DNA of 12,605 nucleotides from an uncultured Actinomyces sp. (GCA_900545825.1 URAS01000024.1:1-12605); one strand, 5' to 3'. Shown: positions 6,055-12,432, counted from the first letter of the stretch. The notes: a model not told the origin generated them from the letters alone. Translations and numbers: made by a program.

Positions 6055-6718
6055 ACGAATCCTTGTCGTCGAGGACGAACCGGGAATTCTGTCGTTCCTT
6101 TCGAAGGGACTGCAGGCTGCAGGGTACGAGGTGACGACGGCCGATCGGGGTCGCGACGCGATCCGCCAGATCCTCGAGCACGCGTACGACCTCATGCTGC
6201 TGGATATCGGTTTGCCTGACATGGACGGGTTCGCGGTTCTCGAACAGGTGCGCGGGCAGGGCTACAAGCTTCCCGTCATCATGCTGACCGCACGTACCAG
6301 CGTCGACGACACGGTTCGCGGGCTCAGCCAGGGCGCCGACGACTACGTCCCCAAGCCGTTCCGCATCGAAGAGCTGATCGCGAGGATCCGCCTCCAGCTG
6401 CGCAAGGCCCAGGGGCCGGCCGACGTCGACGACGTCCTCGAGGCCGGCGACATTCGGCTCGAGCTGCGGACCCACCGTGTGTTTGTCGCGGGCGAGCCGG
6501 TGGACCTCACGCCGCGCGAGTTCACGATGCTCCAGGCGTTCATCGAGCACCCCGACCAGGTGTTGACGAGGACGCAGCTGCTCGACCTCGTGTGGGGCTT
6601 CGACTACGACCCGGGCTCGAACGTCGTCGACGTCTACGTCCGGTACCTGCGGCTGAAGATCGGCTCCAAGCGGATCGCCACGGTCCGCGGCATCGGCTAC
6701 CGGTTGGACCTCGACTAG
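6047..6718 (+). CDS. OmpR/PhoB-family response regulator
   Basis: This 223-residue DNA-binding transcriptional regulator is the expected partner of the preceding kinase. Receiver domain (about 3-118): acidic pocket D10-E11, phospho-acceptor D53 in LLDIGLPDMDG, the signalling threonine T81 in MLTART, and K102 in YVPKPF. The winged-helix effector (about 128-222) shows the family signature LTPREFTMLQAFIEHPDQVLTRTQLLDLVWG and the C-terminal hairpin TVRGIGYRLD. Every key residue is present, so it should be a functional phospho-switch. ATG 6047 overlaps the kinase stop by 8 nt (ATGAGTGA), the same arrangement as the previous junction. Targets are unknown; the neighbouring hydrolase gene, 13 nt downstream, is probably co-transcribed. 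Confidence 0.95.
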   Translation: MSERILVVEDEPGILSFLSKGLQAAGYEVTTADRGRDAIRQILEHAYDLMLLDIGLPDMDGFAVLEQVRGQGYKLPVIMLTARTSVDDTVRGLSQGADDYVPKPFRIEELIARIRLQLRKAQGPADVDDVLEAGDIRLELRTHRVFVAGEPVDLTPREFTMLQAFIEHPDQVLTRTQLLDLVWGFDYDPGSNVVDVYVRYLRLKIGSKRIATVRGIGYRLDLD

Positions 6719-6731
6719 GTCCACCAGACTG

Positions 6732-8528
6732 ATGCGGCGTCCCGTCGTCCCCCTCAATGCCTGGTCGCGGAAGAAGATTCCCGACCCGGTGATTTCGGTT
6801 CATGCCGTGGAGGTCGACGGGCAGCGGGTCTTTACCCGCGTCTATCGGGTGACGCGCGACCGGGGCCCCAGGCCGCTGGGTGGCGACGGGGTGCCGGTCG
6901 TCGTCCTCGTCCACGGGATCGGGGTGTCGGCCCGGTACTTCATCCCGTTGGCGAACTCGATCGCCGAGTTCGCCGACGTTGTCATGATCGACCTGCCGGG
7001 CTTCTCGACGCTGCCGGATCCCCAGCGGGGCCTGGGGATCGAGGGGTTCGCGCGGGTCGTCCTCGACGTCATCGACATCGCAGGCATCACCGATCCGATC
7101 ATCCTCGGGCATTCGATGGGTGCCCAGGTGGTCGTCGAGGCCGTGGCCCAGCGTCCCGACGTGGCGGGGCGCATCCTCCTGTTGGGGCCGCCGGTCAACG
7201 CGGCCGAACGATCGCTGGTCAAGGTGGGATTCCGGTTCCTCCAGTCGTGCGTCCTCGAGCCGATCCGCGTCGGCATGGTGGCGATCCCCGCGTACTTCAT
7301 GTGCGGGATGCACTGGTTCGTCGAGGTGCTGCCGGCGATGCTCAAGTATCCGATCGAGAATCGGATCACCCAGATTTCGCCGTTGACGATCCTCATGCAC
7401 GGCGAACACGATTTTGTCGCGCCCGAGGAATGGCTGGAAGAGCTGGCCGAGCGGGTCGACGGGCCGGCCGAGATCTATACGGTCTCGCACGCCGCCCATT
7501 CGGTGATGTATCGCCACCACGAGGCCGTCGCCCACCGTCTCATCCGGTTGGCGGCGACGCCCTCGCCGCTGGGCGGGCCGCGCGTCCGCGAGGACGACAT
7601 TTGGGCGTGCGCCAAGCGGATGGGCGCCGACACCGAGGGCGCCGAGGACGCCTACCAGCTGCTCGAGAAGCTGCTGCCCAGCCCGGAGGTGGTCGAGGGC
7701 GAGTCGCTGCTCTACCGCGGCCACCGCCGCATCCGCCCGCGGGTCAAGGGCCTGGTCGAGGCCTGGCACGTCATCAGCGGCCAGGCGATGAAAGGTGTCG
7801 GCGCGTCGTTCGGTTCGGGCCAGTGGCGCCACGTGTCGCGCGCCGACTACCTGCACTACGCCGGCCAGGAGCTGGCGAACATTCGGGACACGCTGGCCGA
7901 GGCGCTGGGGATTGTCCGCAGCGCGCGCCTCGAGGACGGCGACGACCAGCCGCTCACGCCGTTCCCCCTCTATCTGATTCCGGGGATGGCCGAGACCTGG
8001 CGGATCTGGAACCCCCTGGCCGCGCGGCTGCGCGAGCGCGGCTGCGACGTCCGCCCGATCCGCACGCTCGGCCGCTCGTTCGCCTCGATCGACGAGCTGG
8101 CCCGGCGCGTCGAGGACCAGCTGGTCGCCGACGACGCCCACGACGCCGTCCTCGTCGCCCATTCGAAGGGCGGCCTCGTCGCCAAGAAGGTCCTCCTCGG
8201 CAACCAGGGGTGGCGGGTGCGGCGCATCATCGCCGCCGGCACCCCGTGGCTGGGGTCGGACCTTGCGGGGCTGGCGCCGGTGTGGGCCGCGGCGCGGATG
8301 CTGTCGACCTCGAACGCGACCCTGCGTGAGCTGGCGGAGCACGAGGAGGTCAACGGCCGCATCTGGACGGTGTCGGCGTCGTTCGACGAGCAGGTGCCCA
8401 ACGGGACGAAGCTGACCGGCGCCCGCGACATCCAGCTGCACGCCGCCGGCCACAACCAGCTGACCGACGGGACCGAGGCGATGGCGGCGATTATCGGCCT
8501 CGTGGCCGAGGACGCCGAGGACTGGTAA
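6732..8528 (+). CDS. Tandem alpha/beta-hydrolase protein (two hydrolase domains)
   Basis: The 598-residue product carries two separate alpha/beta-hydrolase folds. Domain 1 (about 20-275): oxyanion region VLVHGIG, nucleophile elbow GHSMGAQ (S128), acid in MHGEHDFVAPEE (D227), histidine in SHAAHS (H253 or H256). A linker (about 276-420) contains no recognised motif. Domain 2 (about 425-598) is lipase-like: PLYLIPGMAETW, elbow VAHSKGGL (S478), AAGTPWLGS, acid in SFDEQVPNG (D552) and histidine in AAGHNQL (H574). Both triads look complete. No signal peptide or membrane helix is evident, so it is probably cytoplasmic or peripheral. It follows the response regulator by 13 nt and ends at a terminator, so it is the last gene of the cassette. 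The substrate is unknown; lipids or esters are plausible by family only. Confidence 0.88.
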   Translation: MRRPVVPLNAWSRKKIPDPVISVHAVEVDGQRVFTRVYRVTRDRGPRPLGGDGVPVVVLVHGIGVSARYFIPLANSIAEFADVVMIDLPGFSTLPDPQRGLGIEGFARVVLDVIDIAGITDPIILGHSMGAQVVVEAVAQRPDVAGRILLLGPPVNAAERSLVKVGFRFLQSCVLEPIRVGMVAIPAYFMCGMHWFVEVLPAMLKYPIENRITQISPLTILMHGEHDFVAPEEWLEELAERVDGPAEIYTVSHAAHSVMYRHHEAVAHRLIRLAATPSPLGGPRVREDDIWACAKRMGADTEGAEDAYQLLEKLLPSPEVVEGESLLYRGHRRIRPRVKGLVEAWHVISGQAMKGVGASFGSGQWRHVSRADYLHYAGQELANIRDTLAEALGIVRSARLEDGDDQPLTPFPLYLIPGMAETWRIWNPLAARLRERGCDVRPIRTLGRSFASIDELARRVEDQLVADDAHDAVLVAHSKGGLVAKKVLLGNQGWRVRRIIAAGTPWLGSDLAGLAPVWAAARMLSTSNATLRELAEHEEVNGRIWTVSASFDEQVPNGTKLTGARDIQLHAAGHNQLTDGTEAMAAIIGLVAEDAEDW

Positions 8529-8534
8529 GGCGGC

Positions 8535-8561
8535 AGGTAAGCGTTGCTTGCCTCACTTTTT
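8535..8561 (+). terminator. Intrinsic terminator after the hydrolase gene
   Basis: AGGTAAGC (8535-8542) pairs with GCTTGCCT (8546-8553) with one G-U pair and a GTT loop, followed after CAC by five Ts (8557-8561). It begins 6 nt after the stop and separates the signalling cassette from the tRNA-Trp/secE unit. Confidence 0.8.
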
Positions 8562-8570
8562 CGTGTTCAG

Positions 8571-8600
8571 TTGGACCTGGACGGGGCGAGCAAGTAAACT
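8571..8600 (+). promoter_or_regulatory. SigA-type promoter for tRNA-Trp/secE/nusG
   Basis: -35 TTGGAC (8571-8576) and -10 TAAACT (8595-8600) are spaced 18 nt, the best housekeeping promoter match in the window. Transcription would start near 8607, about 26 nt before tRNA-Trp. Small inverted repeats overlap the -10 (GCGAG 8586-8590 with CTCGC 8599-8603) and might be an operator, though this is unproven. Confidence 0.75.
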
Positions 8601-8606
8601 CGCTCG

Positions 8607-8633
8607 TGCAGTACAGCCCTGGGCTGTGCAGTA
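8607..8633 (+). other. Leader hairpin flanked by direct repeats, ahead of tRNA-Trp
   Basis: ACAGCC (8613-8618) pairs with GGCTGT (8622-8627); GTA/TGC edges extend the stem to 8611-8629. The 7-nt direct repeat TGCAGTA occurs at 8607-8613 and 8627-8633, and its second copy ends on the first base of the tRNA. It may be a 5'-processing structure for the tRNA precursor. Confidence 0.5.
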
Positions 8634-8705
8634 GGGCAGTGGCGCAATTGGTAGCGCAACGGTCTCCAAAACCGTAGGTTGTGGGTTCGAGTCCCGCCTG
8701 CCCTG
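8633..8705 (+). tRNA. tRNA-Trp (anticodon CCA)
   Basis: Acceptor AGGGCAG (8633-8639) pairs with CTGCCCT (8698-8704), with discriminator G8705. The D-stem is GCGC/GCGC, and the anticodon stem ACGGT/ACCGT encloses CTCCAAA with anticodon CCA at 8666-8668. The T-arm has the TTCGAGT loop. 3' CCA is not encoded. It shares a promoter with secE, the usual actinobacterial order. Confidence 0.97.
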
Positions 8706-8717
8706 CTCGTTAGGCAC

Positions 8718-8766
8718 CCTTTCCGGGGCCCCGGGAAGGCAAGACAGCCGGCCCGGATGGCCGGCT
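8718..8766 (+). other. Two hairpins between tRNA-Trp and secE
   Basis: Hairpin A pairs 8718-8726 with 8731-8739 (9 bp, one G-U, GGCC loop). Hairpin B pairs AGCCGGCC (8746-8753) with GGCCGGCT (8759-8766), 8 bp and perfect. Neither has a T-run, so processing or attenuation is more likely than simple termination. Hairpin B buries the in-frame ATG at 8757, arguing against that codon as the secE start. Confidence 0.6.
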
Positions 8767-8789
8767 CGACTATCAGCGAGGTTCATGTC

Positions 8790-9017
8790 GTGGCTGCAAC
8801 CGGTACCGAGACGACGGAAGGCAAGCAGGGCCTTTTCGCGCGTATTGGGCTCTTTATTCGTCAGATCATTGCCGAGCTGAAGAAGGTCGTTTGGCCCACC
8901 CGCGACGAGATGTGGACGTACTTTGCGGTCGTCATCGTGTTCGTCCTCGTCCTCATGGCCATCATCGGCCTGTTTGACTTCGTCTTCTCCGCGTTGGCGC
9001 GCGTGGTGTTCGGCTAG
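8790..9017 (+). CDS. secE: Protein translocase subunit SecE
   Basis: SecE is the small essential subunit that clamps SecY in the plasma-membrane Sec channel. The 75-residue product has an amphipathic cytoplasmic stretch (LFARIGLFIRQIIAELKKVVWPTRDE, with the family hallmark W35-P36-T37) followed by one transmembrane helix (about 44-66). This single-TM form is usual outside the gamma-proteobacteria. The start is GTG 8790, chosen because GCGAGG (8776-8781) lies 8 nt upstream and the result matches actinobacterial SecE length. An in-frame ATG at 8757 would add 11 residues but lies inside a perfect hairpin. Frame readings from 8679 overlap tRNA-Trp and are not credible. nusG follows after 46 nt. 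Confidence 0.92.
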   Translation: MAATGTETTEGKQGLFARIGLFIRQIIAELKKVVWPTRDEMWTYFAVVIVFVLVLMAIIGLFDFVFSALARVVFG

Positions 9018-9063
9018 GATTTGTAATTCTCGAGGCAGCGCGCGAAAGAGAGACGAAAAACAG

Positions 9064-9969
9064 ATGAGTGAGGACATGGACAGCATTTTCCAGGCCGAAG
9101 GCGAAGAGCGTCGGGTGTCGCAGGCCCAGCGGGTCGAGGCCGACCAGGCCGACGCCGCTCCCGCCCTCGACGACCAGATTGAGGCCCAGGCCCCGGTCGA
9201 GGTCGAGGCTCAGGACCAGCCGGAACAGCCCGCTTCGATCGAGGACGCCGACCAGGATGTGGCCCAGGATGCGGGGGACGCCGAGGGCGACCTCACGCCG
9301 GCCCAGGCCCAGCAGGCCTCGATTGACGAGCGCGTCAAGGCGGCACAGGACGAGGTTCGCGAGGAACTGAGCGTCCTGCCCGGCTACTGGTACGTCCTCC
9401 ACACGTATTCCGGCTACGAGCGCCGCGTGAAGTCCAACCTGGAACAGCGCATCCAGACGTTCGACATGGAAGATTACATCTACCAGGTCGAGGTCCCGAT
9501 GGAGAAGGTCGTCCAGGTCAAGCAGACCGAACGCAAGGTCGTCGACCAGGTGCGGATCCCGGGCTACGCCCTCGTCCGCATGGAACTGGTGGAAGAGGCG
9601 CCCGACGCGTGGCGTGTCGTCAAGGACACCCCGGCCGTCACCGGTTTTGTTGGCGATAACCAGCACCCGGTGCCGCTGACCGAAGACGAGATCGTGTCGA
9701 TGCTCGCGCCGACCGCCGACGGCATCCAGGCGCAAGACGTCGCCGAGGGCCGCGAAATGTCGCGCAAGGCCGAACCCAAGGCCCCCAAGATCGAGGTCGA
9801 CTTCGAGGTCGGCGAGTCGGTCACCGTCACCGACGGCCCCTTCGCCACGATGGACGCGACGATTTCCGAGATCGAGCCGGAGCAGCAAAAGCTCAAGGTT
9901 CTCGTCAAGATCTTCGACCGCGAGACCCCGGTCGAGCTGTCGTTCGGCCAGGTGGCAAAGACCTCCTAA
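9064..9969 (+). CDS. nusG: Transcription termination/antitermination factor NusG
   Basis: NusG binds RNA polymerase and affects elongation, pausing and coupling to ribosomes. The 301-residue product has a ~105-residue acidic, Gln-rich N-terminal extension, an NGN domain (about 107-215, starting GYWYVLHTYSGYERRVKSNLEQRI, with RIPGYALVRMEL and TPAVTGFVGD), a charged linker and a C-terminal KOW domain (about 245-300, ending PVELSFGQVAKT). Acidic extensions are known in actinobacterial NusG; E. coli NusG is 181 aa. ATG 9064 is preceded by AAAGAGAG at about 9044-9051; the frame is open upstream to 8923, but that part overlaps secE and is Ser/Arg-rich noise. In the KOW motif the usual Gly is Ala265 (GPFATMDATI). 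Confidence 0.95.
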   Translation: MSEDMDSIFQAEGEERRVSQAQRVEADQADAAPALDDQIEAQAPVEVEAQDQPEQPASIEDADQDVAQDAGDAEGDLTPAQAQQASIDERVKAAQDEVREELSVLPGYWYVLHTYSGYERRVKSNLEQRIQTFDMEDYIYQVEVPMEKVVQVKQTERKVVDQVRIPGYALVRMELVEEAPDAWRVVKDTPAVTGFVGDNQHPVPLTEDEIVSMLAPTADGIQAQDVAEGREMSRKAEPKAPKIEVDFEVGESVTVTDGPFATMDATISEIEPEQQKLKVLVKIFDRETPVELSFGQVAKTS

Positions 9970-9976
9970 GGCCGAC

Positions 9977-9992
9977 GGGGGTGACGTCCCCC
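9977..9992 (+). other. G5/C5 hairpin after nusG
   Basis: GGGGG (9977-9981) pairs with CCCCC (9988-9992) around TGACGT, 7 nt after the nusG stop. There is no T-run, so it may be a U-less actinobacterial terminator or an mRNA 3'-end structure allowing partial readthrough into rplK. Confidence 0.45.
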
Positions 9993-10024
9993 ACTCAAAC
10001 TGTGGCGTTGGCGGGCATAGGGCG

Positions 10025-10030
10025 TAGACT
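10025..10030 (+). promoter_or_regulatory. Candidate -10 box of the rplK-rplA promoter
   Basis: TAGACT fits TANNNT and stands ahead of a structured 5' leader. TTGGCG at 10008-10013 is only 11 nt away, too short for a -35. GTGGCG (10002-10007) has 17-nt spacing but poor consensus. Confidence 0.5.
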
Positions 10031-10038
10031 GTTCGCTC

Positions 10039-10071
10039 GTGTGCGCGCCTCGCACACTGGCCCTTTTGGGC
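10039..10071 (+). promoter_or_regulatory. Structured leader of rplK mRNA
   Basis: A perfect 7-bp hairpin GTGTGCG/CGCACAC (10039-10045 with 10051-10057) is followed at once by GCCC-TTTT-GGGC (10060-10071). Both would lie near the 5' end of the L11-L1 transcript, 30 nt before the rplK start. In other bacteria L1 represses this operon by binding its leader, so an L1 site is a possible role; that is inference, as no consensus was matched. Confidence 0.5.
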
Positions 10072-10101
10072 TGATCATTCACACAAGATAAAGGACCCTA
10101 C

Positions 10102-10533
10102 ATGGCTGCGAAAAAGAAGAAGGTCACTGGCCTGATCAAGCTGCAGATTCCTGCGGGATCGGCCAACCCGGCTCCTCCCGTCGGCCCGTCGCTGGCTCAG
10201 CACGGTGTCAACATCATGGAGTTCTGCAAGGCGTTCAACGCTGCGACGGAGTCTCGTCGTGGCGACATCGTCCCCGTCGAGGTGACGGTGTTCGAGGACC
10301 GCTCCTTCGAGTTCATCACCAAGGAGCCGCCGGCCGCTCAGCTGATTAAGCGCGCCGCTGGCATCGAGAAGGGCTCGGGCGAGCCCCACGTCAAGAAGGT
10401 GGGCTCGCTGACGATGGACCAGGTCCGTCAGATCGCGGAGCAGAAGAAGGACGACCTCAACGCTAACGACATCGAGGCTGCGGCGAAGATCATCGCCGGC
10501 ACCGCTCGGTCGATGGGCGTCACCGTTAACTAA
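10102..10533 (+). CDS. rplK: 50S ribosomal protein L11
   Basis: L11 forms the GTPase-associated centre with 23S rRNA and is the site of thiostrepton action and of RelA sensing. The product has 143 residues, normal for the family. The N-terminal domain shows the proline-rich ANPAPPVGPSLAQHGVNIMEFCKAFN segment that contacts factors and thiostrepton, and the rRNA-binding C-terminal domain ends in IAGTARSMGVTV. ATG 10102 follows AAAGGA (10090-10095) by 6 nt. Codon use is strongly biased, as expected of a highly expressed gene. rplA follows after 66 nt with its own ribosome site, so the two form one operon. Confidence 0.97.
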   Translation: MAAKKKKVTGLIKLQIPAGSANPAPPVGPSLAQHGVNIMEFCKAFNAATESRRGDIVPVEVTVFEDRSFEFITKEPPAAQLIKRAAGIEKGSGEPHVKKVGSLTMDQVRQIAEQKKDDLNANDIEAAAKIIAGTARSMGVTVN

Positions 10534-10599
10534 CGCATAGGGCGTCGTGGAAGGGCCAAGTGCGGCCCGCCCCAACCACAACTGCAAGGAGTAAAGCAG

Positions 10600-11316
10600 A
10601 TGGCAAAGCACTCGAAGGCGTTTAACGCCTCCGCCACCAAGGTCCACCGGGACCGCAAGTACCAGCCGCTCGAGGCGATGCGGCTGGCCAAGGAAACGTC
10701 GACCACCAAGTTCGATGCGACCGTCGAGGTCGTCTTCCGGCTGGGTGTCGACCCGCGTCAGGCGGATCAGATGATCCGCGGCACCGTCACCCTGCCCAAC
10801 GGCACGGGCAAGACCCAGAGGGTCCTGGTCTTTGCTAACGGCCCGAAGGAGCAGGAGGCGCTCGACGCGGGTGCCGACGAGGTCGGCTCGGACGAGCTGA
10901 TCGAGAAGGTCGCCGGCGGCTACACCGATTTCGACGTCGCCGTCGCGACGCCGGACATGATGGGCAAGGTCGGCCGCCTGGGCCGCATCCTTGGTCCCCG
11001 CGGCCTCATGCCGAACCCGCGTACGGGTACGGTGACGATGGACGTCGCCAAGGTCATCAAGGAAATCAAGGGTGGCCGTATCGAGTTCCGCGTCGACAAG
11101 AACGCGAACCTCCACTTCATCATCGGCAAGACGTCGTTCACGCCGGAGCAGCTGGCGCAGAACTACGCCGCCGTCCTCGACGAGGTCCTGCGGCTCAAGC
11201 CGTCCTCGGCGAAGGGCCGCTACATCAAGAAGGCCACGCTGTCGACGACGATGGGCCCCGGCATTCCGCTCGACGGCACGCTGACGCGTGACCTCGACAC
11301 GGATCAGCCCGCCTAA
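10600..11316 (+). CDS. rplA: 50S ribosomal protein L1
   Basis: L1 binds the 23S rRNA L1 stalk, which helps release deacylated tRNA, and in many bacteria it represses its own operon by binding mRNA. The product is 238 aa, within the usual 225-240 range. Recognisable blocks are FDATVEVVFRLGVDPRQADQMIRGTVTLPNGTGK, the LGRILGPRGLMPNPRTGTVT signature (about 127-146) and GGRIEFRVDKNANLHFIIGK in the RNA-binding domain. AAGGAG (10586-10591) lies 8 nt before ATG 10600. It is the last gene of the unit; a long hairpin follows and rplJ-rplL do not come next. Confidence 0.97.
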   Translation: MAKHSKAFNASATKVHRDRKYQPLEAMRLAKETSTTKFDATVEVVFRLGVDPRQADQMIRGTVTLPNGTGKTQRVLVFANGPKEQEALDAGADEVGSDELIEKVAGGYTDFDVAVATPDMMGKVGRLGRILGPRGLMPNPRTGTVTMDVAKVIKEIKGGRIEFRVDKNANLHFIIGKTSFTPEQLAQNYAAVLDEVLRLKPSSAKGRYIKKATLSTTMGPGIPLDGTLTRDLDTDQPA

Positions 11317-11350
11317 GGCTGACAGCCGGCGCCAGGCGCCACATAGCGAC

Positions 11351-11388
11351 GAACGCGGGATCCGCCCAATCGGGTGGGTCCCGCGTTC
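11351..11388 (+). terminator. Strong 17-bp terminator hairpin after rplA
   Basis: Positions 11351-11367 pair with 11372-11388 (17 bp including two G-U pairs) around AATC. The outer part GAACGCGGGA/TCCCGCGTTC is perfect. It is followed by CGTTATG rather than a T-run, the form common in high-G+C actinobacteria. It lies 35 nt after the rplA stop and ends the rplK-rplA transcript. Confidence 0.85.
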
Positions 11389-11739
11389 CGTTATGCCCGA
11401 GGCCGGGCGGCCTGCACGTTCCGACCGGCCGGGGGAGCGCCGGGGCATATCTTCCCGGAGGCGCCCGGCGAGGGCGCGGCCGCGGGATGGTGTCCGCTAC
11501 GCGTGGGCCGTGTGGCGCGGGATCGCGGGGGGGGATGCTCTCACCACGCGCCCCGGCGGGCGATCACGCCGCGATGGCGCCAAAAAGTGCCGGTTCCGGC
11601 GCGCGGGTCGCGCGGTGGTTTGTGAGAGACGGTGCGGCCCCGTGGACGGCCTCTCGGTGGCGTGTGTTCCGCGTCATTGCGCCGTTTAGGCCCTGTTCTG
11701 ATATGGCAAGGTGACGCAACCCTGGGTTACAGTGAAGTG
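11389..11739. other. Gene-free G+C-rich stretch of about 350 nt
   Basis: No gene is supported here. Open frames are short, Arg-rich and without family resemblance or good ribosome sites. The stretch contains an unbroken run of eight Gs (11527-11534). Near its right end, TATGGC (about 11702) and TTACAGT (about 11727-11733) are weak -10-like sequences that could serve the next gene, but neither has a clear -35. Confidence 0.55.
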
Positions 11740-11751
11740 AGGAGGTCGGTG

Positions 11752-12432
11752 ATGAGGCGTTTCGCAGCGATGGCCGCGGCAAGCGGCGCGGGCGTGCTGC
11801 TGGCGTGCGCGCCGGTGCTCGCGTGGGCCGAACCCAGCGAGGACACGCCGAGCCCGACGCCACTCACTTCCGTCAAGCCCGTCGACTGTGACCACCTGAC
11901 CGCGGAGCAACGCAAGGTCGTCGACGAGTGGGAGCCCGGCGACCAGCCGCTGCCGCCGGAACTCGCCAGCTGCTACAAGGCTAAGTCGACGACGCCTGCG
12001 CCCTCGCACGGCGGCGAGAGCTCGACGCCGACGCCCACGACCACCACCCCGCAGCCGCGCGACCCGCAGACTGGCGGCGACGAGCGCGACTACCACGACT
12101 ACGTCGCCGAAACGAACGAGGGCGACCAGGCCGCGCGCGCCGACTACTACCGCCGTGCCCGCGCCTTGGCTTCGCGCGCGGCCGACCCGGACACCGACGA
12201 GACCCTGGGGACCGACCCGGCCGCGCCCACGCCGACCCCGAGCACGCCGGAGCCCTCGACGACAGCGTCGACCCCGGCGCCGAGGACGCCCTCGAGCACA
12301 ATTGCCGCGGCACCCAGGCAGCAGAGCCAGCACGCCTCCGACAGCCATTCGGGCTGGTCGTGGGGAGTCGGCGCGGGATGCGGTGCGATGGCGGCCGCCG
12401 CCCTCGTCGTCGGCGTCTCGAGCCGCCGCTGA
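11752..12432 (+). CDS. Secreted or membrane-anchored Pro/Thr-rich protein, function unknown
   Basis: The 226-residue product has an N-terminal signal sequence (MRR then hydrophobic Ala-rich core) with a likely signal peptidase site after AWA (residue 26). LLAC at 16-19 resembles a lipobox with a poor -2 residue, so a lipoprotein is a weaker alternative. A short region with C46 and C74 (possible disulfide) follows, then a Thr/Pro linker (about 78-102), a charged Asp/Glu/Arg/Tyr-rich block (about 103-145), a second Pro/Thr/Ser linker (about 158-185), and a C-terminal hydrophobic segment (about 201-223) ending in SSRR. That end resembles a sortase tail, but no LPxTG-like motif is present, so it may be a membrane anchor. 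AGGAGG (11740-11745) lies 6 nt before ATG 11752. It is not part of the rplKA operon. Confidence 0.82.
   Translation: MRRFAAMAAASGAGVLLACAPVLAWAEPSEDTPSPTPLTSVKPVDCDHLTAEQRKVVDEWEPGDQPLPPELASCYKAKSTTPAPSHGGESSTPTPTTTTPQPRDPQTGGDERDYHDYVAETNEGDQAARADYYRRARALASRAADPDTDETLGTDPAAPTPTPSTPEPSTTASTPAPRTPSSTIAAAPRQQSQHASDSHSGWSWGVGAGCGAMAAAALVVGVSSRR

Noticed and set aside
6540..8453. 637-codon open frame on the minus strand opposite the regulator and hydrolase genes
   Set aside because: It is an antisense shadow of G/C third-position bias: Arg/Asp/His-rich, low in complexity, with no family motif. The plus-strand product has complete catalytic motifs.
8923..9063. Upstream extension of nusG by 47 residues
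   Set aside because: It overlaps secE, is Ser/Trp/Arg-rich, and the normal acidic start MSEDMDSIF begins at 9064.
10008..10030. TTGGCG/TAGACT as a -35/-10 promoter pair for rplK
   Set aside because: The spacer is only 11 nt, too short for SigA-type recognition; only the -10 was kept.
11288..11689. 133-codon plus-strand frame after rplA
   Set aside because: It starts inside rplA, runs through the terminator hairpin, is Arg-rich and has no ribosome site.
11797..11808. Lipobox LLAC at residues 16-19 of the secreted protein
   Set aside because: Not accepted as the main call: Leu at -2 is unusual, hydrophobic sequence continues after the cysteine, and an AWA cleavage site follows at residue 26. 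Kept as an alternative only.
12350..12432. LPxTG sortase signal at the C-terminus of the secreted protein
   Set aside because: The hydrophobic stretch and positive tail are present, but no LPxTG-like pentapeptide precedes them.
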